Shown here piece after piece: positions 17,377 to 28,300 of a DNA stretch of 49,731 bases (position 1 is the first letter of the stretch; every line of letters begins with the position of its first letter). The translations under genes were made by a program, and so were the position numbers. The notes below the pieces were generated by a model. It did not search any database, had not been told where the DNA came from, and saw only the letters and a program-made list of their open reading frames with translations. Origin of the DNA: Chloroflexi bacterium GWB2_54_36 (GTDB lineage Bacteria > Chloroflexota > Anaerolineae > Anaerolineales > Anaerolineaceae); contig MGMG01000079.1 in assembly GCA_001796355.1 (NCBI GenBank), forward strand, positions 1 through 49,731. The letters run 5' to 3'.

Positions 17377-18192
17377 CTTATCTTAACCACTGGACTCAGC
17401 CTGACACCATTGTACCCGATCCTTACAATCCTTTAGCTTACGATCGCTACTCGTATTCAAGTAACAACCCTATTAATTATGCAGATCCTTCTGGACATTG
17501 TGCAATATCTGCATCGACATTCATGTCTCCCTTTGGTGTCTTCGGATTTTATGCAAGTTGTGTTCAGGATGTGGTAGATGCATACAATGCCTATCAAGGG
17601 GGAGAGACTGATCCAGGGATGTTGTACATGGAAGCAACCGGCGCAAAGGATGCGGTAGTTTCCCTGGCGAATGATGTTCGTTAATTGAACAAAGATGTCA
17701 GTTCAGTCTTTTCGAATGCGCCACTTGAAGAGCCGATCGGCCCGGCCATCCATGTTGGAACCTTTGCGGTTGGCACGGCGGCCACTATTGTTGGGGGTGT
17801 ACAGCTGGTAAAAGCAGGTGTAGAGACAATAAGTGTAAAAACTTCTTATGGTCGGGCCTGGCAAAGTTTGGACCCTGATGCTTTAGAACTCCGAAGGCAA
17901 GTATCAAACGGGGCCGAAATTTACCGTGGGGGTGTGCTAGGGAAAACAAATGTTGCAGAAGGCCAATTTTGGGCTCCAGAAAACCCATTAAATCCAGGCT
18001 ATGCTAGTCGATATGGAGCAGGAAGTTACAGTGGGCCTCCAGATTTCGTGATTGGTGGTAATCTAAAGCCAGGTAAACCTTTTATTACCCGACATGCTCC
18101 TGGGGTAGGTTCTAATGCGGGAGGAGCTCTGGAAACAGTGACACGAGCAAATGGTGTTCACTTAAACTACTTCTACATGCGATAGGACAATT

Positions 18193-18468
18193 ATGAGAGA
18201 ATTTAAATCTAATCAAGATGTATTCACTTATGTGGAGGAGCTGATCTCAATAGCCAGAGATCATGGTGATGAAGAAACTGCTCAGTCGTTACAGGACGCA
18301 ATCCATGATAATTTCACAACATCTGAGATATTGGGTGAATTGGCGATTGCACTGGAAGAACTACAATTAGAGATGAGCAAAGAGTATTTAGAACCTCATC
18401 GTGCGGATATATCTAATGCGATTCATGGAATCCGAAAAGCATTTAGGAAGGCAAATCGACCAGGGTGA
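18193..18468 (+). CDS. Small helical protein, putative immunity partner of module 3
   Basis: A 91-residue, acidic, mostly helical protein (MREFKSNQDVFTYVEELIS...) without signal peptide or membrane segment. It starts 7 bp after the module-3 tip with an AGGA site. Small acidic helical proteins in this position are common as immunity proteins of Rhs tips. I do not recognise a named family, and the role rests on position only. Confidence 0.6.
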   Translation: MREFKSNQDVFTYVEELISIARDHGDEETAQSLQDAIHDNFTTSEILGELAIALEELQLEMSKEYLEPHRADISNAIHGIRKAFRKANRPG

Positions 18469-18770
18469 GGCCAAAACCAATTGAAAAGGAGGTAATATTA
18501 ATCTACCACCAGAGAAACCGTGTCTGGTGTTGACAAGTCTGTTCAATTGTCCGGTTCATTAACTTACAACTGCTTTAGCCTGCTGGGTGGCAGTTTGAAA
18601 GTCTTGGTGCCCCAGGGGATCTTTTGCAGGTTGGCGCCGATACCCTGGCGGGCAGTGCCAGGGTTTGCAGAACCCGCAGCATAAACCCCTACCCTGCGGG
18701 CGGGGCGTACCGGTGGCACGGTTTCAGGAGCTTTGCTCACACCGCTCCGGGTGCTTTCGGAGTAACCCGG

Positions 18771-18801
18771 TGGTCAGTGGTTCGAATCCACTCCCCGCTA
18801 C
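18771..18801 (+). pseudogene. tRNA 3'-half fragment, second copy
   Basis: AACCCGG, a GTGGTCA variable region, the T-arm and the CCCCGCTAC end match the copy at 220-263 nearly base for base. Upstream, the anticodon arm is disrupted by about 25 bp containing a CTCCG...CGGAG hairpin, so it is not a functional tRNA. Confidence 0.6.
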
Positions 18802-19145
18802 TGTTTTCCAGGCGACCATCCCTCTCACGAACCCGGTTCGGGGACGCAAAGAGCGCGGAAATGGGCGTTTTTGGTTTAAACATGCGCTAATTCCTTAACC
18901 TATTTTATTTTGATAAAGGTTATCATCCCTACAATTCCAATACAATCTATAAATTTAGATAGATTTTTACTCAAATATATACCAATTTGGATAGGTTTTT
19001 GGTGATGTGCGCAAACTAATAGCTTAGGACACACTGCAAATGGATCTTTGCTGTAGAGACAATTTTTCCGAAAATAAAGGAAAGTCCAAACTAGATTTCA
19101 ATGAAATCAAAATCAGTTGCGTAAATGACACCGGTTTGGGATTCA

Positions 19146-19189
19146 GGCTCGTAACCTGATGGTCAGAGGTCCGAATCCATTTCCCGTTA
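19146..19189 (+). pseudogene. tRNA 3'-half fragment, third and most diverged copy
   Basis: It shows an anticodon-loop-like CTCGTAA, a T-arm-like GGTCCGAATCC and a weakened acceptor TTCCCGTTA. It shares the preceding CCGGTTTGG and ATTCAGG blocks with the first copy, which suggests common descent of a longer unit. Confidence 0.45.
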
Positions 19190-19388
19190 AATCCGGCACC
19201 TGAAAAGGCGTCTTTTTATAAATCGTCGACCACCATTACACATAGGGAGCATTGCGAAGGTACAGGTTCATTCCCTGCTACCTACGTACTCCGACGGAGT
19301 CGAAGAATTTACTATTGTTCACTGTACCACAAGGGCTGCACACTCTACGTTTTATTATGGACAGGCTCCTGATTTACCAGTAAACATA

Positions 19389-22300
19389 TCATTTATCCGC
19401 GTTTCCCAAGGTCACAATGACTCGATGTTTATTATGATCATCTACCAGGGGTATAGATCCATTATTCAGCGGTTTTCCATCCAGTAAAATTTGCCGAACA
19501 TGCTGCGCAACATGCTCGGGGTTGTCCACCTGGATCGAGTACACGGATTCCCCGAATTGATAACGAATCCCAAAGCCTTCCCAGGCGGGTGAAATGACAG
19601 GGTCAATGTGCAGCGTATCTCCAATTTTCTTGAAGCCGAGAATGGCCTCCAGGCCGAGACGGTACATCCAGGCAGCCGAACCCGTATACCAGGTCCATCC
19701 ACCGCGGCGCACATAAGGAGCCTGGCTGTAAATATCGGCGCAAACCACATACGGCTCTACCCGGTAAACAGAGGCCTTTTCCTTGCTGTCGGACTGAAAG
19801 ACGGGATTGAGAAGATCAAAGAGGGCTGATGCCTGATTTCCATCACCCAGGCAAGCAAGCGCCCAGGCGGTCCAGGTGGCAGCGTGCGTGTACTGCCCCC
19901 CATTCTCGCGAGTACCAGGAAGGTAGCCTTTGATGTAGCCAGGGTCTTTTTCGGTCTGGTCTAAGGGGGGCGTAAAGAGCAACGACAACCGCTCCTGAGG
20001 GCGCACAAGGCGTTCCAACACCGACTGCATGGCCTGCCGGCTGCGTTGCGGGTCGCCTGACCCGCTGAGAATCGCCCAGGATTGGGCAATGGCATCGATC
20101 TGGCATTCGACATTTTGGCTGGAACCGAGCGGAGTTCCATCATCATAATAAGCGCGCCGGTACCAATCACCATCCCAGGCGGAGTGTTCAACGGCGGCTG
20201 CATATTCTTCCGCCCAGGACTTGTACTGTTGCGCAGTTTCGATATGCCCGTTCTTTTCGCAGATCGCGGCAAAGCGTTTCAAAACATCGCAGAGGAACCA
20301 GGCCAACCAGACGCTCTCCCCTTGTCCCTTTTCCCCGACGCGGTTCAGGCCGTCATTCCAGTCGCCGGTTCCGATCAATGGCAAGCCGTGGCGGCCTTTG
20401 GTGGAACCTTTTTCGATGGCTCGTAGGCAGTGTTCCATCAGTGAATAAGATTGCTCGGTTGACATGTACTCGCCGTAATGCTCATCTTCACTTTCCGCGA
20501 GGAGCGGAGCGTTCAAAAATGAAACTTTTTCATCCAGAAGGCCGACGTCGCCAGTCGCTTCAATATACAGCGCAGTGACGTAGGGCAGCCACAACAGATC
20601 ATCAGAAAATCGCGTGCGCACACCACGGCCGGATGGCGGATGCCACCAATGCAGCACGTCGCCTTCCTCGAACTGGCGTTGGGCAGCAATGAGAATCTGA
20701 CTGCGGGCAATCGCCGGATCAATGGGGAGTAAGGCTAAAACATCCTGAAGTTGATCGCGGAAACCAAACGCGCCGCTGGATTGGTAGAAACCCGTGCGGC
20801 CCCAAATGCGGCAGGAAAGCGTCTGGTAGAGCATCCAACGGTTCAGGATCAAGTCAGTCGCTGGTTCGGGGGTATGGACCTGCACAGCGCCAAGTAACTT
20901 GTCCCAAAACACCTGAGTACGTTTATAGGCCCCACTAACATTGCTCGGGTGATGGTATTTGTTGGCCAACGCAAGGGCGTGTTTTTTATCCATTCCCTGG
21001 CCCAGGACGAAATAAATCTCTTCAGTCGCACCGGGAAGCAGGTCGAGGTGAATTTGCATGGCGGCGCAAGGATCTTCACCGGGGGTAATGCGAGTTTCCA
21101 GTCCCAATCGGTGGAGCGCCGCCGGGAAGGCAGGGGTTCCGCCCCGCCCGAGGAACTCTGTGCGGTCGGCAGTTAGGCCGTGTACTGTTTTGCTGGCAAT
21201 CAGGAAGGCGACGCGATTTCCAAATTCGGGACTGTACGGATTAGTCGCCATGAGGCATTGGCGGGCCGAGTCATACTCCGGGATGATATACGCCATACTT
21301 GCGGCATGTGTTGTGCCTAACACCCATTCGACATATTGCGTTGCGGTGATTCGGCGAGTGTGACTTAGGGTATTTTCCACTTTAAGATGGATAATTTTGA
21401 CCGGATCTTCCGGGCTGGCGAAAAGCGTGAGATTTTGACGGAGGCCGTGCGAGTTGTGCTCGAAGATGGTATAACCTGCGCCGTGCGCGACCCGATACGG
21501 CTGGTTCGAGCCGGCCGGGAGTGGCGTAGGAGTCCATACCTCACCGGTTTCTTCATCGCGCAGATAAAGCGCTTCACCGGTTGGATCCTGGACCGGGTCG
21601 TTTGACCAGGGAGTAAGGCGGTTTTCGCCGCTGTTCAATGCCCAGGTACACTGGCTGCCGGCTTCGCTGACCATAAAGCCAAATCCCGGATAGCCGATTA
21701 CATTCACCCAGGGGGCAGGTGTGGTCTTTTTGGGCGGCAAATTTTCTGCACTGCCGGAGGTCGCGGTGGGCGGACGGACATGTCCCTTCCAGTCTATGAT
21801 GTATTCGCGACCATCGGCGCTAAAGCCCCCGTAGCCATTGTAGAACAGCAACTCACCCTTGTCCGCTAACGGAAGAGTCTGTGGAGGAATAGCAGCATTC
21901 GCTGGATCTACCAGCTGCCGGGTTGGTGTGACATCCGGTAGATGGTGCACCGGATAGGAATAACCCCGCATTTGACTACTCAAAGACCCATTGGCTCCGA
22001 TGAGATATACACAGGCAGCTGTCTGGAGCAGGGTATGTTCCTCGACTGTCATCTGGTCGCCGTAAAGAATGAAGATTCCACCGCGCTGGTGCAGCCACTC
22101 CTCACCGTTTACTTTGCTGACCAGGCGATAGAGCATGCTATTCAACTCTGCGCCGTAATCGGTCGGTTGGCGATTGATGATAACCACGTCCACCTTAAAC
22201 CTGCGGCTGCGTAGAAATTTGTGCAATTGCAAGGCTTCGCGCGCCACATCGATTTGTTTAGGATTGTCTAACTCTACCAGCAGGATGGGATAGTCGCCGG

Positions 22301-25300
22301 AGATCCCAAATCGCCACAACCCGGTCTGACCAAGCCGGTTGGCTGCAATCGTTTCTGGAGAAGCGCGGACTGCCTTGAATGAATAGATCAACGCTGATAG
22401 CACCTGTAGGGTGTCCTTAAAAGCCTCGGTGGTGATGTCCTGCTTGCCCAGCCAGGCCTGGGCGGCGATATTGGCCTGGTGGAAAGAATGCTCGATCAGA
22501 GTCCAATTGCGATAACGTTTGGCCAGGGCAAGAATGCCTTCGCGGCTCTCCGCGGCGAAGGTAAGATATGCTAGATCTGCGCTGGCGTGTGGATCCAACC
22601 TGACCACCTGCCCAAGGGCAAAGATTGGATCGAGAGTCGCCCCGGATGTGCCCGTCAGGTATTGCTGCGAATTCAGGGCAGTCGGATTGCGTAAGGATTG
22701 ATTCCTACCAATAAATTGGTAACGGTCTGCTTCGTGCCGTGCGGCTGCATGGCTCCCTTCGACCACCAGCATATGCCCCATATAAATTGTTGTTTCCTGA
22801 TTAGAGCGCGGACGGCGCATGAAGATTTGCAAATTCAGTTCCGGAACGAACTCACTCTCGATAAACAGCTTATTGAAAGCCGGGTGGCGGGCATCGGCGG
22901 ACTGAGGGGCGAGGATCACTTCACCATAGGACGTCAGACGAAGGTTGCGAGAGTCTCCGACATTATTGTGCAGGTGTATCCGCCGGAGCTCTACCGGATC
23001 GTCTGGAGCAACCGTGACCTCCATGGTCGAGGTGATCTCATTTTCCGTACGGCGGAAGACTGCCATATGAGCGAAGTACGTAACCTGCATATCCGCTGCG
23101 TTGCCGGGAATAGGTTGGTGGGCGGCAGACCAGGGCTGGCTTTTATTTTGCGGGTCCGCCTCCATTTCCTGGATGTAGATCCAGGTTCCCCACGGATCCA
23201 ATACACCGTCTGGCCGCCAGCGGGTCAGATCAATATCGCGCCAGGAGCTGTAACCGCCGCCCATGTTGGACAGTAACACATTGTAGCTGCCGTTCGAGAG
23301 TAGGTTTACCTGAGGGATGGGAGTTTGTACGGGCACCCTCCATGGAATGATTTCTTCCGGAACAGCCGTTAAGCGTTGTACCCCCTTAACATCCTCTGCA
23401 TAGGGATCTTGCGGTGGAACAGCATGGGGGACCCGCTCCTGCAGAAGCAGGTCAACGCTTTGTATGCGCGGGTCGCTGTGCATTCGATGGACCATGATGT
23501 CATCATTGAGGAAGTTGGCCATTGCCATTAAGATCATGCCCTGGTGGTGGGACATATATTCGCTCACCACTGCAGACGTTTCATCCAATAGTAAACGGTC
23601 GGGGGTGAAATCAATCGATTCGTAAACGCCGTATAACCCGATCATTTTATGCTTGATAAGGCTGGCAAGATTTCGAACTACAGCGTGAGGATCAAAACCA
23701 ATTGCAATGAGTGAGGCATAAGGGGCAACCACCAGGTCGTCTGCCAATCCACGTTTAAATCCCAGTCCGGGCACGCCAAAAGCTCGGTACTGGTAATTTT
23801 GATTGGCGTCGAATCGGTAAAAGCCAGACTCGGAGATGCCCCAGGGAACCCCCTTTGCTTTTCCATAGGCAATCTGGTGGAGAACTGCTCCTCTTGTACT
23901 GTCTGCCAGCAGCGTTCCAGGGTAGGAGCGCAAAAAAAGCGGTGGCATCAGGTATTCGAACATGGTTCCGCTCCAGGAGAGCAAGACATACGCGTTCCCC
24001 ACCCGGGTCACAGGCCGGCCAAGATGCAGCCAGTGCGATTGCGGCACATCTCCCTTGGCGATCGCGATGATCGAGGAAATCCGCGCCTCAGAGGCCAGAA
24101 GATCGTAATAGTTTTGGTCGAGCTGGCCGGTGACGAGGTTAAAGCCGATGTGGAAGACGCGCCGTTGGTAATGATAAAGAAAGCGGAAGTCCATTTCGTT
24201 GACATACTGCTCAGCGCGTGCAAAGATGAGTGCATATTTTTCCACCAACAAACCCGCATTGGCCTCCGCGCGCGCGAGCGCCTGGATCAGATTATCAAGC
24301 CAATCGCGCGTAGCAGCGGCTGGCGCCGAATCAGGTCTTGCTGCACCTTCCTCCGCCAGTTCCACTTCAGTTAATAGTCTTCTCAGGATGGCTATCTGCT
24401 GGTTCGCTTCGGCGATGTGACCGCGAACCTGCCCAAACGCAATGTTGTAAGGTAATGAGGTTCTCAGGGCAGCCATCGTCTTCACAAATCGAGGTCCCTG
24501 GAACCATTCCGGGGGATTCTCGAATAAGGGAATCCAGGGTACCAGTTCAGTGATCGTACGTTGCACAGCGAGGTGATGCCGCTCCGTCTGTGCTGCAACT
24601 TCCTGTAACTTGCCAAGCGTTGCCAGGTCGAAGGCGGAGCGGCCGACCATTACCAGTTCCATCAGGCGGCGGGAAAGGTCTTGCCAGAACGGCCCGCTGG
24701 CTTTCAGATAGAGCGGGTACCAGCGCTCGGGTTGGGAGCGGACCGCCAGAATTTCAGCGTGCATCGCCGTTATTTGTTTATTAATTCCTTCTACCTGCAT
24801 GTCAAACTCAGCTTTGCGCATGCCTGTCAGGGTTTCAGTCAGGTTTGACAGTGTGTCAAGATAACCCTGCCATAAATCCCAGCGGAAAGCAGGTTCGGCA
24901 GACATCGTTTTACATGCCTGGGCGGTGACAATGAGACTGGCAACCAGGTTGCCGCTGTCCACTGTAGAGATATAACCCGGGTGGAGCGGTTTAAGGGTCA
25001 GCGTGTCATACCAGTTCAAGAAATGCCCGCGGTAGCGCTCAAGCTGGTCGAGCGTCTCCATCGTGGTAGCCAGGCGGGTAGCCAACCCGAGCTGATCCAG
25101 ATAGCCAAGGTCATAGGCTGCCAGAGTTGATGTGAGCAATAAACCGATATTGGTTGGCGAGGTGCGGTGCGCAATCGTTCCAACTGGCGATTCCTGGAAG
25201 TGGTCGGGCGGCAGCCAGTGATCTTCAGGGCCGACGAAACGTTCGAAGAATCCCCAGGTTCGGCGGGTGACCTGCCGCAAAAGATTTACCTGGCCTGCGT

Positions 25301-28300
25301 TCAAGGGATTCGCCTGTTCGATGATCGGCTGATTAATCCACCAGGCGATGAATGGCGAGAGCAGCCACAGCAACAGCACCGGGGAAGCATGCGTCAGCGA
25401 TGGCGCCACACCACTTCTGGTAAGGCCCGAAATGAGCTGTAACCCTGTTGTAAGAATCAAAGCTAGGGCAGCAACCCCAGCCATTTTCTGCCAGGCAATA
25501 TTCCGGCGCGCTTGCGCGCCGAACACCCGGGCCGTTTGTGCGGCTGTCGTCCATTGCAACATATCCTGGTGGCTGATCCATAAACGATAGAGGGTGGTCA
25601 GCGCAGCATCGATGGAGATATAGGCTTCATAAGGTAGAAAAGCTACTGCCAGGACACAGCGAATGAGATTCCAACCTAAGGGGCGCAGGGCAACTCCCGG
25701 AACCTCGCCTCCCAGGATTTGCAATGCACTGCGCGTCAAACTGGTTAATAGCGGGATGCCGAGTGAAAGCAAAATCACCGTAGTCCAGAGACCGGCCAGG
25801 CCGGGCAGGAATATCATGCCCAGGATGAAGATCAGTAAGAGGGTTGGCGCGAGCATGGCGCGGCGCAAGTTGTCGAAAATCTTCCAGCGATCGATGACGG
25901 AGAAAGACTGCCCATACCGTCCGGGTTGGAACAGCCAGGTTAAGAGCTGCCAGTCTCCACGAATCCAGCGCCGCAGCCGCATGGCTTGAATGAGGTAATT
26001 TTGCGGGTAGTCCTCGATCATGGTGATATCGGTGACCAGCCCGGCGCGCCCCATCAATCCTTCAAGGAGGTCGTGACTGAGGACGGTATTTTCCGGGATA
26101 TGCCCATCCACGCTGCGCATAAAGGAATCCACGTCGTAAATTCCTTTGCCAACGTAGCTCCCTTCCTGGAACAGATCCTGGTAGGCGTCGGAGACGGCCA
26201 GGGTGTACAGATCCAGCCCGGCATCTCCTGCAAAGATGCGCGTGAACCAGGAGTAATTCGAGCTTTTGGGGTGAATTTCCATGCGCGGCTGCAAGACGGT
26301 GTAGCCGGAAACGACCCGCCCGTTTTTTTCATCGAACACAGCTCGATTGAGCGGGTGAGCCAGCGTCCCGGCCAAGCGGCAGGCTGCGCCGCGCGGCAGG
26401 ATGGTATCTGTGTCGAGGGTAATGACGAAACGAATGTGCTGCAGCACTCCACTGTTGGCACTTGCGGCATGGATGCCATCGCTGAAGGCGGTGAACGTCA
26501 GGTTGGATCCGCCGCGCAGGAGCATGTTTAATTCATGCAGCTTGCCGCGCTTACGCTCCCAGCCAATCCACTTTCTTTCGGAAGGGTTCCACAACCGTTT
26601 ACGATGCATTAAATAAAAGAGACTTGCACCGTTTTCGTCATCGTTATCTGGACTTTCACCCCTATCGTAGGTTGGGGGCGGAGGTCCGTACTTAAGGTTC
26701 AACGCTTCAATCGCCGATAGAGCGTAGCTGACCAGGCCATCGTCCTCGGCCAATGATTCTTTGTCCGCATCGGTGAAGTCGGTCAGGAGAGCAAAGGTCA
26801 GGCCGGGTTCCGGGTTGCGGAGATAATGCAATTCAAGCTGGTGAGCGAGCGAATCGACATCTTTGCGTCTGGAGATCATGGCTGGGATGACCACTAGAGT
26901 CCGGAAGGGGTCGGGGATTTCAGCTTTAAAATCCAGTTTTGGCAGAATGCGCGGCCGGATCACCAGCGTGATCAGCCAGTTGACCAGACTGGTGGTGACC
27001 GTCAACACCGGCGCCAGCAGAGCTAGAGTGAGCACGATGCCGATGATCCATTGCAGCGGGACGTTTCCAGCGATTCGGGTAATACTCCAGAGAGAACTGT
27101 CGGGCGGTCGAGAAAATGAAGCGAGCAACTCCGGCAGCCGTGCCGCGAATGAAAGGGAAACAAGAACCAGTGTAGTCAATAGCAGGACACTGGAAAGGTA
27201 AAAACCGCTGGCGTGTTGGAACACCCAGCGCTTGAAGGCTGTTTTCGGGTCAGGCCGGTAGCCGATCTGCTGTTCTAGAGAAGCCCGGCCTTTCCCTAGC
27301 AGAATATTACCAACATGCTTGCCTGAGTGGACCAGAGCAGGATTATCCTGGATGCTTGCACGTTCGACGATTACAGGTAAGGTGTCCGTATCGGTGGGCG
27401 AGTCCAGTTCTGCAGCTTCCTGGGAGGAAGGGGAATGGTCCGACATGCTGGAGTGAGCCAGATCCAACATGATCTCGGCTAGTTCGTTCTCGCCTCGGCC
27501 GGTGGCCAGAGAGAGCTTTTCGATCTCTTTCCGATATAGGTCGCGGGTCTTGAAGTCCATCCGGGAATAGATCCCGGCCGGGTCTTTTCGCAGCGTTCGT
27601 TCCAGACGGCTTACCGCTTCAAAGAAGTCGCTCCAGTCCTGTTCGGAGATGGTTCTCAGGCTGAGGATGATATTGGCGACGCCGTCAGTGTTTGCTGTAC
27701 TCCCTGCAGCAGTTTCGCTGGACGAAAATGGATCACCGATCCCCGACTGCTGCGGTACAGATGGTGGCAAATTGGGTGGTTTGGGTGGATGAATCGTCAA
27801 AACCAGTTCGTGCGCCAGGAACTCAATCAGACCATAGCGCAGGAAGATGGGCAAAGCCCACAACTCACCCATCGTCAGCAGGACACGTTCCTGGAATTGG
27901 ATAAGAATGGTCTGCAAGTCGACCGGGTCTAACAAAAGATGCTGATCCGCGAGGACCGCCCGTGCAATGGCATAAATGCGCGGGTAACCTTTCAGCAGAT
28001 CACCCGTCAACCTGGGCAGCTGGTTGTAAAACGAGACTGGCAAATCCTCCTTGATTTGCTGAAGTGCCTGCCGGATGATGTAATAGTTATCCAACACCCA
28101 CTCAGAGGCATAGGTAAGAGGCACTTTTTGTTGAGAGGCTTCTCGGAAGTAGAGATGAGCCTCTGCCAGCCAGGATTCATACAACTCCAGATCGTGCCCC
28201 GCCAGGTCACGTTCTGGCAGGACGGATTTTGATCTTCGGCCTGGTTTCTCCACGCCAACCTGCTGGTAACTGCTTACCAGGGTGTTCACTAGTTCCCGGA

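Larger units (their letters stand above)
16797..18185 (+). pseudogene. Rhs core with unassigned toxin-like tip, interrupted by one in-frame stop
   Basis: The frame encodes a short Thr/Pro linker, a complete Rhs core (QTYTMTYSYDGDGR through YYYVARFYDPYLNHW) and a tip. TAA at 17682-17684 interrupts it, but the same frame stays open for 166 more codons. That stretch starts with a hydrophobic segment (GPAIHVGTFAVGTAATIVGGV) and ends in a domain containing GAEIYRGGV and GQFWAPENPLNPGYASRYG, with a TRHAPGVGSNAGG segment. The layout suggests a toxin domain; similarity to ADP-ribosyltransferase-like tips is only an impression. A TTG at 17685 could restart translation, but without a ribosome site. The true 5' end is unclear, as nothing before about 16900 looks like Rhs. 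Confidence 0.7.
18469..19388. other. Gene-poor stretch with tRNA fragments and direct repeat
   Basis: No supported protein gene. A 7-bp inverted repeat (CACCAGA / TCTGGTG) lies at 18507-18529. From about 18712 to 18990 the sequence resembles 200-400 in blocks: GGCACGG-TTCAGG, the tRNA 3' half, GTTTTTGGTTTAAACAT and an AATCTAT...GATAG stretch. A diverged third tRNA fragment follows. The region separates convergent units, so the repeats may mark the right edge of an inserted segment. Confidence 0.5.

Noticed and set aside
18624..18898. Overlapping frames across the second tRNA fragment
   Set aside because: They run through tRNA-derived and repeat sequence and show no protein character.
18941..19000. 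Possible eighth copy of the TAG-phased promoter motif
   Set aside because: GATAG and GGATAGG stretches are present, but there is no GGAC element and the 11/33/47 spacing is not kept.
22698..23276. 192-codon plus-strand frame, and several others of 100-190 codons between 20 and 28 kb
   Set aside because: All are antisense to the glucan synthase gene and lack recognisable domains.
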